A stretch of DNA of 64,000 nucleotides from CAWFFV01 sp963814985. Lineage in GTDB: Bacteria; Chloroflexota; Ktedonobacteria; Ktedonobacterales; Ktedonobacteraceae. The position numbers were made by a program, and so were the translations under genes. A model generated the notes under the pieces. It was given only the letters and a program-made list of their open reading frames with translations, was not told the origin of the DNA and ran no database searches. The DNA is taken from the NCBI GenBank assembly GCA_963814985.1, contig CAWFFV010000029.1:1-64000 (forward strand), given 5' to 3'. Of the stretch, positions 34,224 to 43,340 are shown piece after piece (the stretch's first letter is position 1; every line of letters begins with the position of its first letter).

Positions 34224-35576
34224 TCATTTATCATCGTCAAGACGATTTTGTTTCTGTTTTAGCAAAGATGTATAGTCAGAGCGAATTTTCATGATTTGAG
34301 GATGCTCCGTCCCCAACCCCTGTTCAAAGATCTTCAGGGTCCGCTGATATAATGGTTCGGCCTGCTCATGCTTATGTTGCCAACGGTATAGCCTGGCCAG
34401 AGCGCTGAGCGTCTCGACAAGATGGGGGTGGGTCGGTGGCAGATGCAGTTCCCCAATCGCCAGGGCCTTCTGCAAAAGTTGTTCGGTTGGCAGATGCTCT
34501 TCCCTTCGGTAGCAGAGCTCTGCCCATTCCAGCAAGCGAGGAATGAGCGACGGGTGTTCGGGACCGTAATACTGCTCTCCCAGGTTGATGGACTGCCTTA
34601 AAAGTGGTTTTGCCTCCTCATAGCGGCCACGGATCATCAGGTAAAGCCCTGCTTTATAACATAGTTCGCCAGCCTCGGCGAAACTGCCATTGGCCGGTTC
34701 CAGCAAGGAAATGCAAGCTAGCGCGTGCGCCAGGCAACGCTCGCATTGCGCCCAGGTAGCAAACTCCACTGCTGGAAAGGTTGCATTGACGACGCGTACG
34801 GCACGCAGGCTCCATAGGGTGGCTTCTGTCGGTTCCATCTGATCCTGGAGCACTGCTTGCACCAGTCGGTGCACTGTAATGGTGCGCGTCTCTGGATGGC
34901 GTGTGATGAGTGAGGCATTGCGGAGCGCGGCCAGGGCGAGATCAAGGTGGTAAAGATCAACCAGTACTGCCTCTAGCACAGGTCCCAACAGAGCTTTACC
35001 CGCCATCAACAGTTCTTCGGGAATAGCCTCAGCATGTAAGAAGACACACAGCCGCAACAGTTCAGCCGCAGCAGAATGCACCTGCCCAATCCAGCGTACC
35101 GAAAGCAGCAGGGTCGTTTTAACCGAGTCCGGATGCACACCTACATGTATTCCCCGGCGTGACAACAGGGCTTTGCGCTGACCATTGTAACGCTGAAAGT
35201 AGTCTGCTATACTACGGCCTGTTTCTTCGATGTAGCTACCAGCCTGATCCAGTGCCAGTGGTAGCCCATCCAGAAGATTCACCAGTTCGGTGGCTGCAGT
35301 GGCCTGCGGGAGGGACGCAAGAGCATCAGTACTCTGAGCTGCAATGATTCTGGCACGACGAAGCACGAGCATAGCCCCCTCTTCAGCCGGCATCGGCGGT
35401 ACAGTCAACAGTTCGGCCAGGGTACCTAGCGCCTGAGTACGCGTAGTGAGTAGTATTGCTCCCTGCCGCGTTGGCGGCAAGACTCCTTTGCTCCGACTGT
35501 GGCATCTCATCCTCCTTGAAAGCCATTTCTTTCCAATTTGTGAACTTAACAGCGCACATTTGCCTGCAAACCTCAA
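34224..35576 (-). pseudogene. NB-ARC/TPR (STAND) protein lacking its N-terminal ATPase half
   Basis: The readable protein begins in earnest at RQGAILLTTRTQALGTLAEL, the sensor motif of an NB-ARC ATPase, followed by LVNLLDGLPLALDQAGSYIE (the GLPLA motif) and a winged-helix region (LLRLCVFLHAEAIPEELLMA, HRLVQAVLQDQM). Tetratricopeptide repeats complete it (EAKPLLRQSINLGEQYYGPE, PTEQLLQKALAIGELHLPPT, QAEPLYQRTLKIFEQGLGTE). The P-loop and Walker B that must precede these are absent: upstream of 35,480 no such sequence is found, and the first 40 residues look like chance coding. A 5' deletion is likely. Such STAND proteins are signal-transduction or defence NTPases; this copy should be unable to bind ATP. 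Confidence 0.75.
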
Positions 35577-35588
35577 ATGTGCGCTGTT
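35548..35588. repeat. Perfect 15-bp inverted repeat upstream of the truncated gene
   Basis: aacagcgcacatttg (35548-35562) and caaatgtgcgctgtt (35574-35588) flank an 11-base loop, right where the NB-ARC gene loses its 5' half. It may be a terminator left from a neighbouring gene or an operator. Confidence 0.55.
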
Positions 35589-35761
35589 TGTGCTGGTATT
35601 GTTCTCATGAAGTATTTTACACTATCGCCATGAGGGTTGGAACTAATTACTAACAAACAAGCAAAGAGAGTTGAGCTGAAGTCATTCAAATTCGCCTGGT
35701 ACTTATCTAGTGGTAACTATTTGACCAAACTTTTGAATCTACCTAAAAGGAGTAATCAGCT

Positions 35762-36535
35762 ATGTCACAACAAATGCGTGTATTGCAACATCAACAGCTA
35801 CCCCCGGAAGCCGAGCAACTTGCCGGAACATATCAACTGGGCACACCGCAAGCCGAGTACAAGGTAGGTTCTACAAAACAGATCATCCTCTGGATCATTT
35901 TGAGCGCTATCCTTGGAATTGTTACGCTTGTTTCTCCTGGGGACGTAATGATCCTCATGCTAATCATATTACTTCCTTGCTTGGGTATGATACTCTATTA
36001 TGCCTTTCGGCCATTAATTTATCGTTCATGGCACGTCTATGTCTGCACAGACGGCTTCGTTTTCACGCGGGGTAACAAAATTGAGGCCTTCCGCTGGGAC
36101 CAGATTGAGGCAATGTGGCAAGCAGTGACGAGGCGCTACATTAACGGCATCTATACAGGCACCGTGCATAGATATACCGTGCGCGGCAGAGACGCAAGAC
36201 AAGTTATATTCAGCGACAGATTTACCAATGTTGAGGAACTGGGCAATACTATTAGCCGCGCAATTACGAATTACCAGTTGCCACAGGTTATTGCGACCTA
36301 TAATGCAGGCAATACGCTTACCTTTGGCCCGCTCAGCATCAGTACGCAAGGAGTCAGCAATGGGAAAGAATTGCTACCCTGGAGCCAGGTGAAGGAGATG
36401 GGCGTCAATCGGGGTGTAGTGACAGTGAGAAAAGAGGGCAAGTGGCTGAACTGGTCTTCCGCCAGGGTTGCACAGATACCTAATGTTTTTGTCTTTATGG
36501 CTCTGGCAAATTACATTTTGAAGGGCCAAAAGTAA
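35762..36535 (+). CDS. DUF6585-like membrane-associated protein
   Basis: A 257-residue protein after aaaggagtaatcagct. The N-terminus is hydrophilic (MSQQMRVLQHQQLPPEAEQL), followed by two TM helices (IILWIILSAILGIVTLVS, VMILMLIILLPCLGMILYYA). The soluble part has the DUF6585 pattern as I know it: HVYVCTDGFVFTRGNKIEAF, RWDQIEAMWQAVTRRYINGI, HRYTVRGRDARQVIFSDRFT, NVEELGNTISRAITNYQLPQ, then a second PH-like half (TFGPLSISTQGVSNGKELLP, WSQVKEMGVNRGVVTVRKEG). Pleckstrin-like beta domains bind lipids or proteins at the membrane. The function is unknown; the family is common in Actinobacteria and Ktedonobacteria. Confidence 0.65.
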   Translation: MSQQMRVLQHQQLPPEAEQLAGTYQLGTPQAEYKVGSTKQIILWIILSAILGIVTLVSPGDVMILMLIILLPCLGMILYYAFRPLIYRSWHVYVCTDGFVFTRGNKIEAFRWDQIEAMWQAVTRRYINGIYTGTVHRYTVRGRDARQVIFSDRFTNVEELGNTISRAITNYQLPQVIATYNAGNTLTFGPLSISTQGVSNGKELLPWSQVKEMGVNRGVVTVRKEGKWLNWSSARVAQIPNVFVFMALANYILKGQK

Positions 36536-36553
36536 ATGGGGCGGGAGCTTTTT

Positions 36554-36610
36554 TAGAGAAATCAGGAATTTTTAAGCTCAATTTGAAAAGAGACATTTCT
36601 GATTTCTCTA
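36554..36610. terminator. Inverted repeat between convergent genes
   Basis: tagagaaatcag (36554-36565) and ctgatttctcta (36599-36610) pair perfectly, between the DUF6585-like stop and the peroxiredoxin stop. A T run precedes rather than follows the stem on the plus strand, so termination is probable but not certain. Confidence 0.5.
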
Positions 36611-36626
36611 GCCACATCAGATAAGT

Positions 36627-37124
36627 TTAAAGCCCTAATGACTCGATTGTTTCCAAAACTTCTCTGGCATGTTCTTCAGGTTTGACCTTATCCCAGATCT
36701 TGCGCACAATCCCCTCTTTATCGATGAGGAACGTCTCCCGGCTGACACCCATGTATTTTCTGCCGTACATGCTTTTCTCTTGCCAGACGCCATAGAGTTG
36801 GGAAACAGTGGTATCGGTGTCGGCAAGCAGAGGGAAGGGTAGTTCATATTTGGTGGCAAATTTCTGATGGGAGGTAACACTATCAGCACTCACACCCAAT
36901 ACTACGATCCCTCGTTTTTGCATCTCGTGGTTGGCATCACGGAAATGGCACGCCTCGACGGTGCAGCCTGGGGTGTCGTCTTTTGGATAAAAATATAAGA
37001 CAACAACGTGATTTCGGAGTGCGCTTAACTGAACCTGGCCGTTTTTTACAACATCATCGCTACCCACTGCGGGAACGGTAAAATCAGGAGCGGGTTGTTG
37101 CTCTTTGATCTGTGTGTCACTCAT
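36627..37124 (-). CDS. Peroxiredoxin (BCP/PrxQ type)
   Basis: ATG 37124 follows gaggagttttt; the longer reading from 37142 does not. The 165-residue protein has the thioredoxin fold of the AhpC/TSA superfamily. The peroxidatic cysteine lies in DTPGCTVEACHFRD with the PxxxT/SxxC context, and a second cysteine five residues on (VEACHF) is the BCP-type resolving position. VLYFYPKDDT, LGVSADSVTSHQKFATKYEL and LPFPLLADTDTTVSQLYGVW are typical. It reduces hydrogen peroxide and organic peroxides with electrons from thioredoxin, in the cytoplasm. It stands alone, upstream of nothing on its strand but the nadA end 230 bases away. Confidence 0.92.
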   Translation of the reverse strand: MSDTQIKEQQPAPDFTVPAVGSDDVVKNGQVQLSALRNHVVVLYFYPKDDTPGCTVEACHFRDANHEMQKRGIVVLGVSADSVTSHQKFATKYELPFPLLADTDTTVSQLYGVWQEKSMYGRKYMGVSRETFLIDKEGIVRKIWDKVKPEEHAREVLETIESLGL

Positions 37125-37351
37125 AAAAACTCCTCTAGACATTAAATTAGAAAGCTATGCACCCGTTTCACCTTTTTGTATCCACCACCGAAACGAGCAC
37201 ATATCTTCTCGTATTCTGCTTCCATGTGAGAAAACATACTAGCATTGAAAACTATTCCATTACTTGTGACACAAAAACGTTCTGTCCCCGAAAATCAAAT
37301 CATCATCTTCGAGGACAAAACTGTTACTGGTAAATTCAATGCCCATTTCTG

Positions 37352-38539
37352 TCAGGCAGCCAGCGCGAGCATACGCTCCAGAGCAACTTTGGCCCAATGA
37401 GCAGTATCACTATCTACGCTGACTTGATTGATCACCTCGCCTTCGACCAGTGCCTCTATGACCCAGGCAAGGTAGGCCGGGTGAATGCGATACATGGTAG
37501 AGCAGGGACAGACAATCGGGTCAAGGCAAAAGATGAACTGCTCGGGATGCTCTTGCGCCAGACGATGTACCAGATTGATTTCAGTCGCAACTGCCCACTG
37601 ACTTCCGGTGGGAGCACGCTCAATCTGCTGAATAATAAACTCGGTTGAGCCATAGAGGTCCGCAGCTTCAACCACTTCACGGCGACACTCAGGGTGAACC
37701 AGGATCTTAATGCCTGGATATTCAGCACGTGCCTTTGTAATCTGCTGCACGCTGAAGCGCATATGCGTGGTGCAATAACCTTTCCAGAGAATAATCTTTG
37801 CGCGCTCGATCTCCTCCTCAGCATTATCTGAGGCCATGGGGTCTTTGGGATTCCATACTGCCATCTGATCTTCTGGAATACCATACTTGTAGGCGGTGTT
37901 ACGCCCAAGATGCTCATCGGGGAAGAATAGGACGCGCTTTCCCTGGCTAAATGCCCACTTGATAACGGCAGGAGCGTTTGACGAGGTACAAACGATACCC
38001 CCATTACGACCACAGAAAGCTTTGAGGTTTGCAGCAGAGTTCATATAAGTGACCGGAATAATACGTGCATCATCTTCAAGTATATCTGTTAACGTTTGCC
38101 AGCATTCCTCTACTTCAGCAATATTTGCCATATCTGCCATAGAGCAACCGGCAGCAGGATTGGGCAGAATCACTTTTTGATGTGCTCCACTGAGAATATC
38201 AGCACTCTCAGCCATAAAGTGCACACCACAAAACACAATGTAGTCAGCCTGTGGACGTGCCGCAGCTAATTGTGCCAGCTTGAATGAATCTCCACGGTAG
38301 TCAGCATATTTGATAATCTCGTCACGCTGGTAGTGATGGCCCAGGACTACAAGTCGCTCTCCCAATGTTGCCCTGGCAGTAGCAATCCGACGATCAAGCT
38401 CTTCACCAGACATTTCGGCATAGAATTGCGGAATAGTATCATTCCGCTTAGAAAGATCGTGTTTGGCACGTGTGCGTGGAGTAAGGAGTGGCAAAATGCG
38501 TGTTTCCTGACTTTCTGCACATCCTGTTTCGATAGCCAT
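37352..38539 (-). CDS. nadA: Quinolinate synthase (NadA)
   Basis: ATG 38539 after agaggagacct gives a 395-residue protein. It condenses iminoaspartate with dihydroxyacetone phosphate to quinolinate, using a 4Fe-4S cluster. Family blocks are all present: LGHHYQRDEIIKYADYRGDS, IVFCGVHFMAESADILS, NPAAGCSMADM, VTYMNSAANLKAFCGRNGG, the substrate segment ILVHPECRREVVEAADLYGS, and FCLDPIVCPCSTMYRIHPAY. Cysteines in CGVHF, FCGRNG and CPCSTM are the expected cluster-ligand positions. It is the third gene of nadB-nadC-nadA, separated from nadC by a 131-base gap that holds a dispersed repeat. It probably depends on the Fe-S machinery. Confidence 0.95.
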   Translation of the reverse strand: MAIETGCAESQETRILPLLTPRTRAKHDLSKRNDTIPQFYAEMSGEELDRRIATARATLGERLVVLGHHYQRDEIIKYADYRGDSFKLAQLAAARPQADYIVFCGVHFMAESADILSGAHQKVILPNPAAGCSMADMANIAEVEECWQTLTDILEDDARIIPVTYMNSAANLKAFCGRNGGIVCTSSNAPAVIKWAFSQGKRVLFFPDEHLGRNTAYKYGIPEDQMAVWNPKDPMASDNAEEEIERAKIILWKGYCTTHMRFSVQQITKARAEYPGIKILVHPECRREVVEAADLYGSTEFIIQQIERAPTGSQWAVATEINLVHRLAQEHPEQFIFCLDPIVCPCSTMYRIHPAYLAWVIEALVEGEVINQVSVDSDTAHWAKVALERMLALAA

Positions 38540-38631
38540 AGGTCTCCTCTTTCTTAACACTCGTTGAGAGCAACATCCGTTGTGATGAAGCGGTTTATAT
38601 GGTTGTACCTGTTATGTTGTTAATGATAAAT

Positions 38632-38655
38632 CGGGCTTGTAAACCGCGCCCCTAC
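38632..38655 (+). repeat. Dispersed repeat, copy 1
   Basis: cgggcttgtaaaccgcgcccctac lies between nadC and nadA. The same 24-base unit recurs at 50703 and, inverted, at 53479, with a palindromic relative at 53552. It is intergenic in three of the four places. Confidence 0.8.
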
Positions 38656-38670
38656 GATTTTACGGCACCT

Positions 38671-39516
38671 CTACGATGCAAATTCTAGTGAAACATCGAA
38701 ATTGGGAGCAGAGTGAGTCAAAGCTCCAAGTGAGATGAAGTCAACACCAGTCGCAGCAACTGCCACTAAACGAGTCACGTTGGTACCAATATTGCCGGAA
38801 GCTTCGATAAGCACCTGAGGGGCATTCCGTCGAATGAACTCTACCGCATTACGCATCGTTTCTATGTCCATGTTGTCTAGCAACACAACATCTACGCCTG
38901 ATACCAATGCCTCTTGCACTTCTGCGAGGGTTTCACATTCCACTTCGACTTTTAGCAGGTGTGGTGCCATACCCCGTGCGGCAGTAACAGCCTGCATAAT
39001 GCCTCCGGCTGCCTTAATATGGTTATCTTTGATCAGCACTCCATCACTCAAACCGAAACGATGGTTCTGACCTCCTCCCATCTGCACAGCATATTTCTCC
39101 AGGCTACGCAGACCTGGGGTGGTCTTGCGTGTATCAAGAATGCGTGTATGCATGCCCCCTAGAGCATGGACACATTGTGCCGAAATCGTGGCAATACCTG
39201 AGAGGCGACCGAGAAAGTTGAGCGCAACACGTTCAGCACTTAACAATGAGCGAGCATGACCGCTGAGATGGGCCAGGATTTCACCAGATTGTACAGTTGC
39301 ACCATCTTCTGCCAGCAACTCGACAGAAATCCTGTCATCGAGGAGACGAAATGTTTCCGTTGCAATGCCCAATCCGGCAATCACTCCCGCCTGACGTGCA
39401 ATGATACTGGCAGCCGCCAGCTCATTCTCTGAGACAGTGCTAAGTGTTGTGATATCATTGTACGCACCATCTTCCTCCAATGCACGTTGAATAAGCTCTA
39501 CAGGTGGTTTACGCAT
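38671..39516 (-). CDS. nadC: Nicotinate-nucleotide pyrophosphorylase (NadC)
   Basis: A 281-residue quinolinate phosphoribosyltransferase: quinolinate plus PRPP gives nicotinate mononucleotide, CO2 and pyrophosphate. Family blocks: ELIQRALEEDGAYNDITTLS, ERVALNFLGRLSGIAT, TRKTTPGLRSLEKYAVQMGG, the substrate-binding GGGQNHRFGLSDGVLIKDNH, EVECETLAEVQEALVSGVDV, VLLDNMDIETMRNAVEF, and IEASGNIGTNVTRLVAVAAT, GVDFISLGALTHSA. All lysines and arginines of the active site are in these blocks. The start overlaps the end of nadB by 8 bases, so the two are translationally coupled. Confidence 0.96.
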   Translation of the reverse strand: MRKPPVELIQRALEEDGAYNDITTLSTVSENELAAASIIARQAGVIAGLGIATETFRLLDDRISVELLAEDGATVQSGEILAHLSGHARSLLSAERVALNFLGRLSGIATISAQCVHALGGMHTRILDTRKTTPGLRSLEKYAVQMGGGQNHRFGLSDGVLIKDNHIKAAGGIMQAVTAARGMAPHLLKVEVECETLAEVQEALVSGVDVVLLDNMDIETMRNAVEFIRRNAPQVLIEASGNIGTNVTRLVAVAATGVDFISLGALTHSAPNFDVSLEFAS

Positions 39517-41191
39517 GTGGTATTACCTCCTCTCGCTGGTGCAACAATCCATAATGATCAATGCATATGTGTTGGAAAGCATAGTGATGCGCAGTCAGAC
39601 TCTCGTCAGGGGACCGATAATCCTGTCGCCAGTGACTCCCACGGCTCTCACGACGTTCCAGGGCTGCCGCGATAACCAGTTCAGCTACCTGGAGCATATT
39701 TACAGTCTCGATCCAACGCGGTTCCAATGCTCCATGCTCATGTTCACCGGCTGGCAATAGTAAGGAGCGCAATAGTTGTACTCTGCGTTTTGCCTCTAGC
39801 AAACCATCCTGATCGCGACAGAGTGAGACATATTGCCACATAATTTGGCGCAGTTCATGCTGAACTTGTTGCGTAGTCAGGTTATCTGTATTACGCAATA
39901 ACAAATTTTTTTGCGGTAGAGCATCGTCATACATAATGAAAGATGAGGCATTGTGCAAGGACTGACCATCCTGGGCCGAACTTTCGTCCATCAGACCATC
40001 AGCGACACGTATACCGTACACTAACCCCTCTAACAGCGAATTACTGGCAAGCCTGTTAGCTCCATGTACACCTGTGCAGGCAACTTCTCCGACAGCATAA
40101 AGTCCCGGTAACGTTGTTCTCCCATAGGTATCTACCATCACACCACCCATACAGTAATGAGCTGCTGGTGCAACGGGTAAGAGATCTCTTGCCAGGTCAA
40201 GCCCATATCGGCGACAGATGGCAGAAATGGTAGGGAAGCGTGCATGTATCTTATCAGCGGGAAGATGGCGCAGATCGAGGTATTGATATTTTTTCTGCTC
40301 AGTAAGCATCTCACTCAGGATAGCACGAGCCACAACATCACGTGGAGCAAGCTCGGTTTGAGCACTATAACGAGGCATGAAGCGCTCTCCAGCATGGTTG
40401 CGCAGATATGCTCCTTCGCCGCGTACGGCCTCCGAGATCAGATGAGACGTGCCACTGGCAACCAGAACGGTCGGATGGAATTGCATAAACTCCAGATCAG
40501 TTAGTGCTGCTCCAGCTTGCCAGGCCAGGGCCAGACCATCAGCAGTAGCTCCTGCAGGATTTGAGGTATGCAACCAGAGTCCTCCTGCACCGCCGCTCGC
40601 TAAAATTATGGCACGAGCAGGGAATGTAAAAGTTCGTCCATCATGATTACTAGCCTGCATACCAACACAGACACCATCTTGTACCAGCAAATTACTGACA
40701 AACGTCTCTTCATACAACGTAATCGAGGAACGCGCTCGAAGTGCAGTCATGAGTGCTCGTTCAATTTCTGCACCAGTGGCATCACCACCTGCATGCAGAA
40801 CACGCCAACGACAGTGTGCACCTTCGCGGCCTAACAGCAACCCATCGGGTGTTGCATGAGCATCACTTCCTGCTTCTGCTCGATCAAAGTGCACCCCCAT
40901 CTGAATGAGCCAGCGCACAGCCGCCGGAGCCTGTTCTACCAGAATGCGTACTGCTTCTTCATCACACAGTCCCGCGCCAGCGGCTAGCGTATCTTGCAAA
41001 TGGAGTTCGGGACTATCATCCGCTCCTAATGCTACCGAGAGACCTCCCTGAGCATAGCGGGTATTGCTTTCACCAAGCTGTCCTTTGGTAAAGAGGGCCA
41101 CACGCACATCCTCAGGTAAACGCAAGGCAACCGAGAGTCCAGCAATACCTCCACCAATAATAGCGACATCAAATGCCTGGCTATGGACCAT
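39509..41191 (-). CDS. nadB: L-aspartate oxidase (NadB)
   Basis: A 560-residue flavoprotein, MVHSQAFDVAIIGGGIAGLS, with the FAD GxGxxG fingerprint. It oxidises L-aspartate to iminoaspartate, the first step of de novo NAD synthesis. Diagnostic segments: SNTRYAQGGLSVALGADDSP, GREGAHCRWRVLHAGGDATG, ALTDLEFMQFHPTVLVASGT, ISEAVRGEGAYLRNHAGERF, PRDVVARAILSEML, HYCMGGVMVDTYGRTTLPGL, GEVACTGVHGANRLASNSLL, EGLVYGIRVADG. Residues for FAD and substrate (the R in ARAIL, H in FHPT) are in place. A ribosome site (gaaggagaac) precedes it. It heads nadB-nadC-nadA, and the upstream region has two palindromic operator candidates. Confidence 0.96.
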   Translation of the reverse strand: MVHSQAFDVAIIGGGIAGLSVALRLPEDVRVALFTKGQLGESNTRYAQGGLSVALGADDSPELHLQDTLAAGAGLCDEEAVRILVEQAPAAVRWLIQMGVHFDRAEAGSDAHATPDGLLLGREGAHCRWRVLHAGGDATGAEIERALMTALRARSSITLYEETFVSNLLVQDGVCVGMQASNHDGRTFTFPARAIILASGGAGGLWLHTSNPAGATADGLALAWQAGAALTDLEFMQFHPTVLVASGTSHLISEAVRGEGAYLRNHAGERFMPRYSAQTELAPRDVVARAILSEMLTEQKKYQYLDLRHLPADKIHARFPTISAICRRYGLDLARDLLPVAPAAHYCMGGVMVDTYGRTTLPGLYAVGEVACTGVHGANRLASNSLLEGLVYGIRVADGLMDESSAQDGQSLHNASSFIMYDDALPQKNLLLRNTDNLTTQQVQHELRQIMWQYVSLCRDQDGLLEAKRRVQLLRSLLLPAGEHEHGALEPRWIETVNMLQVAELVIAAALERRESRGSHWRQDYRSPDESLTAHHYAFQHICIDHYGLLHQREEVIPHA

Positions 41192-41209
41192 GCCTTGTTC
41201 TCCTTCGAA

Positions 41210-41230
41210 TAAGTGTACATTTTACACTTA
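41210..41230 (-). promoter_or_regulatory. Palindromic operator candidate of the nad operon
   Basis: taagtgta and tacactta are perfect 8-base arms around cattt, 19 bases before the nadB start. On the minus strand the centre contains TAAAAT, a possible -10 box, so binding would block transcription. The site resembles GTGTA-N5-TACAC NAD-repressor-type operators, but the regulator is not identified. Confidence 0.6.
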
Positions 41231-41252
41231 CCAATCAGATAAAAAAGAAAAG

Positions 41253-41268
41253 GTGTATTCATGTACAC
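41253..41268 (-). promoter_or_regulatory. Second operator half-match of the nad operon
   Basis: gtgta, a 6-base gap and tacac repeat the motif of the first site, 38 bases further upstream. Two spaced sites suggest cooperative binding. The remaining stretch to 41,621 shows no gene. Confidence 0.45.
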
Positions 41269-41621
41269 TAACCTTTTCAGGCAAGTATACCAGACATTTT
41301 TTAGAAAAACAAGGGGAATTAAGAGGACCCCTTGTGAGCGCCTTGTGAGCATAGTGTTCTCTCGCGTGATGCACATGTGACAGGTAAAACATACACTACT
41401 TAAGTAGAAAGTGTCTGAAAACGTTGCCGCTGCACCAATGACATGCACAGCGAGCAAACAGGCAGGTTCAATGCGTCTGTTCGTGGTATGGGAGCTGGCA
41501 GTGAGGCGTCCCTGATATACCGCCAATCAAAATGGGTAGTGGGATGGGGAGCCTCCTACAATGCCACAAAGCGGCCTATATTGATTGTGCAGACATAGCA
41601 AAAAAGAATGAGAGGAGGACT

Positions 41622-42791
41622 ATGATGCCTGGTTCACTACGTATCGGTAAAATTGCCGGCATTGATATTGCTATTCATGTGAGCTGGCTCATTCTTGTTG
41701 TCCTGCTTACCTGGTCTCTTGCAACGGGCTGGTTTCCTGTCCTCTATGCAGGTTGGTCAACCTTTACTTATTGGAGCGTTGGTTTGCTTGCGGCTCTGCT
41801 ATTGTTCGTCTCAGTACTACTCCATGAACTGGCGCACTCTCTGGTCGCTCGTATGCGAGGCCTGCCGGTGAAAAATATTACCCTGTTCATCTTTGGGGGA
41901 GTCTCGAACATCGAACAGGAGCCAAAAAGTCCGAGCATCGAATTCTGGATGTCCATCGTCGGCCCACTGATGAGTCTCTTGATCGGTGGATTGTCTTTCC
42001 TGCTCTTTTTGATCATAAGAGGAAACTCACCACTGGCAGCTATCCTGCAATATCTTGCTGTGTCTAATATCCTGCTCGGACTCTTCAATCTTGTTCCGGG
42101 CTTCCCATTAGATGGAGGGCGAGTTTTACGCTCAATCGTCTGGAAGATTAGCGGTAGTGTGCGGACGGCCACACGTGTGGCAACGTTAGTAGGTCAGATG
42201 ATTGCTTACCTCCTCATTCTCGCAGGTATCTGGTTGCTCTTTGGTGGTGACTGGTTAAGTGGCATCTGGATTGGCTTCATCGGTTGGTTCCTGCTCAGTG
42301 GTGCGCAGTCTGCCAACTCTCAAGCTACGCTCGAGGCGATGTTCAAGGGAGTCACTGTGAGCGAAGTCATGAACATCAGTCCGATGACAGTTCCTGCCAA
42401 CATCTCGCTGCAAAAGCTGGTATATGATCTCTTGTTACCCCGTGGCTGGCGTAGTGCTTTTGTGACACAGGTTGACCAACTCGTTGGCCTGATTACTCTC
42501 AGTGACATACGCCATATCCCACGTGAGCAGTGGGGACAGACACCTGTTGGTCATGTGATGATCCCGGTGGAACAGTTGCACGCCGTTTCTCCAAAGCAAA
42601 GCTTAAATGAAGTCTTGCCCTTGATGGTCACTCAGGATGTGAATCAGTTGCCTGTTGTGGAGGATGACCGTCTGGTTGGTATGTTGAGTCGGGAGGACAT
42701 CATGCGCTTCCTGGAAATCAGACGAGGACTTGGACTGGATATGGCAGATAAGCGAGAGCCTATTGCAGAAGAAAAGAAACTGCTTGTGTGA
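41622..42791 (+). CDS. Site-2 protease-like zinc metalloprotease (M50) with CBS pair
   Basis: ATG 41622 follows gaggaggac; a longer reading from 41532 has no ribosome site. The 389-residue protein has six or so TM helices with the active-site motif VLLHELAHSL (HExxH) and the second zinc-ligand motif NLVPGFPLDGGRVLRS (NPDG-type). The C-terminus has two CBS domains (VSEVMNISPMTVPANISLQK, LVGLITLSDI; VGHVMIPVEQLHAVSPKQSL, DVNQLPVVEDDRLVGMLSRE). This is the S2P/SpoIVFB-like family with CBS regulation, cleaving membrane-embedded substrates in response to an adenosyl ligand. The substrate is unknown. It may share an operon with the DUF6325 gene 100 bases downstream. Confidence 0.93.
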   Translation: MMPGSLRIGKIAGIDIAIHVSWLILVVLLTWSLATGWFPVLYAGWSTFTYWSVGLLAALLLFVSVLLHELAHSLVARMRGLPVKNITLFIFGGVSNIEQEPKSPSIEFWMSIVGPLMSLLIGGLSFLLFLIIRGNSPLAAILQYLAVSNILLGLFNLVPGFPLDGGRVLRSIVWKISGSVRTATRVATLVGQMIAYLLILAGIWLLFGGDWLSGIWIGFIGWFLLSGAQSANSQATLEAMFKGVTVSEVMNISPMTVPANISLQKLVYDLLLPRGWRSAFVTQVDQLVGLITLSDIRHIPREQWGQTPVGHVMIPVEQLHAVSPKQSLNEVLPLMVTQDVNQLPVVEDDRLVGMLSREDIMRFLEIRRGLGLDMADKREPIAEEKKLLV

Positions 42792-42893
42792 TCTGGTCTT
42801 TGAGGCTACTACGGGGCTTCAGAGGTATGCTAAGTGCAAGCTACAGTCAGCGGCTGAGGTAGCCGTCTTCTGTAGCACAAGGAAAGGTATAAA

Positions 42894-43340
42894 ATGATGA
42901 CCATAGGTCCACTTGAATACGTCGTGATCGGCTTGCAAGACAATCACTTCACGAGTGATATTCTTCCGGAACTGAATGCTATCCAGGAGAAAGGTCACAT
43001 CAGGGTTGTTGATCTACTCTTTGTTACAAAAGATGCAAGTGGCACGGCGACAATACGGGAGGTAAGTGAGCTAAGTGATGAGGAACTCTCAGCCTATGGC
43101 TGTATTACAGAAGGGCTCATGGGGTTGTTTACGGCCCAGGATGTTGAACAACTCGTTGGAGAGATTCCCATCAATACTTCAGCTGTCATTGTCCTGCTAG
43201 AGCACACCTGGGTGATCGGACTGACGGAAGCAGTCCGTAAGGCCGGTGGCGTGCTCTTCACTGGGGGATTAGTCACACCAGACACACTGAAGCAAGTCAG
43301 TGCAGAACTGGAAGCAGTAAAGGAGGAGAATTATGCCTAG
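42894..43340 (+). CDS. DUF6325 family protein
   Basis: A 148-residue protein MMTIGPLEYVVIGLQDNHFT with the family pattern FTSDILPELNAIQEKGHIRV, VDLLFVTKDASG, EELSAYGCITEGLMGLFTAQ, DVEQLVGEIPINTSAVIVLL, EHTWVIGLTEAVRKAGGVLF. A mixed alpha/beta cytoplasmic protein of unknown function, related to the DUF1269 membrane-associated group. Start: either ATG 42894 or 42897, after ggaaagg. Its last codons overlap the ATG of the glycine-rich gene next door (43333), which implies translational coupling and a joint role. Confidence 0.75.
   Translation: MMTIGPLEYVVIGLQDNHFTSDILPELNAIQEKGHIRVVDLLFVTKDASGTATIREVSELSDEELSAYGCITEGLMGLFTAQDVEQLVGEIPINTSAVIVLLEHTWVIGLTEAVRKAGGVLFTGGLVTPDTLKQVSAELEAVKEENYA

Noticed and set aside
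36026..36349. Minus-strand frame inside the DUF6585-like gene
   Set aside because: Pure shadow of a gene with a clear ribosome site and family pattern.
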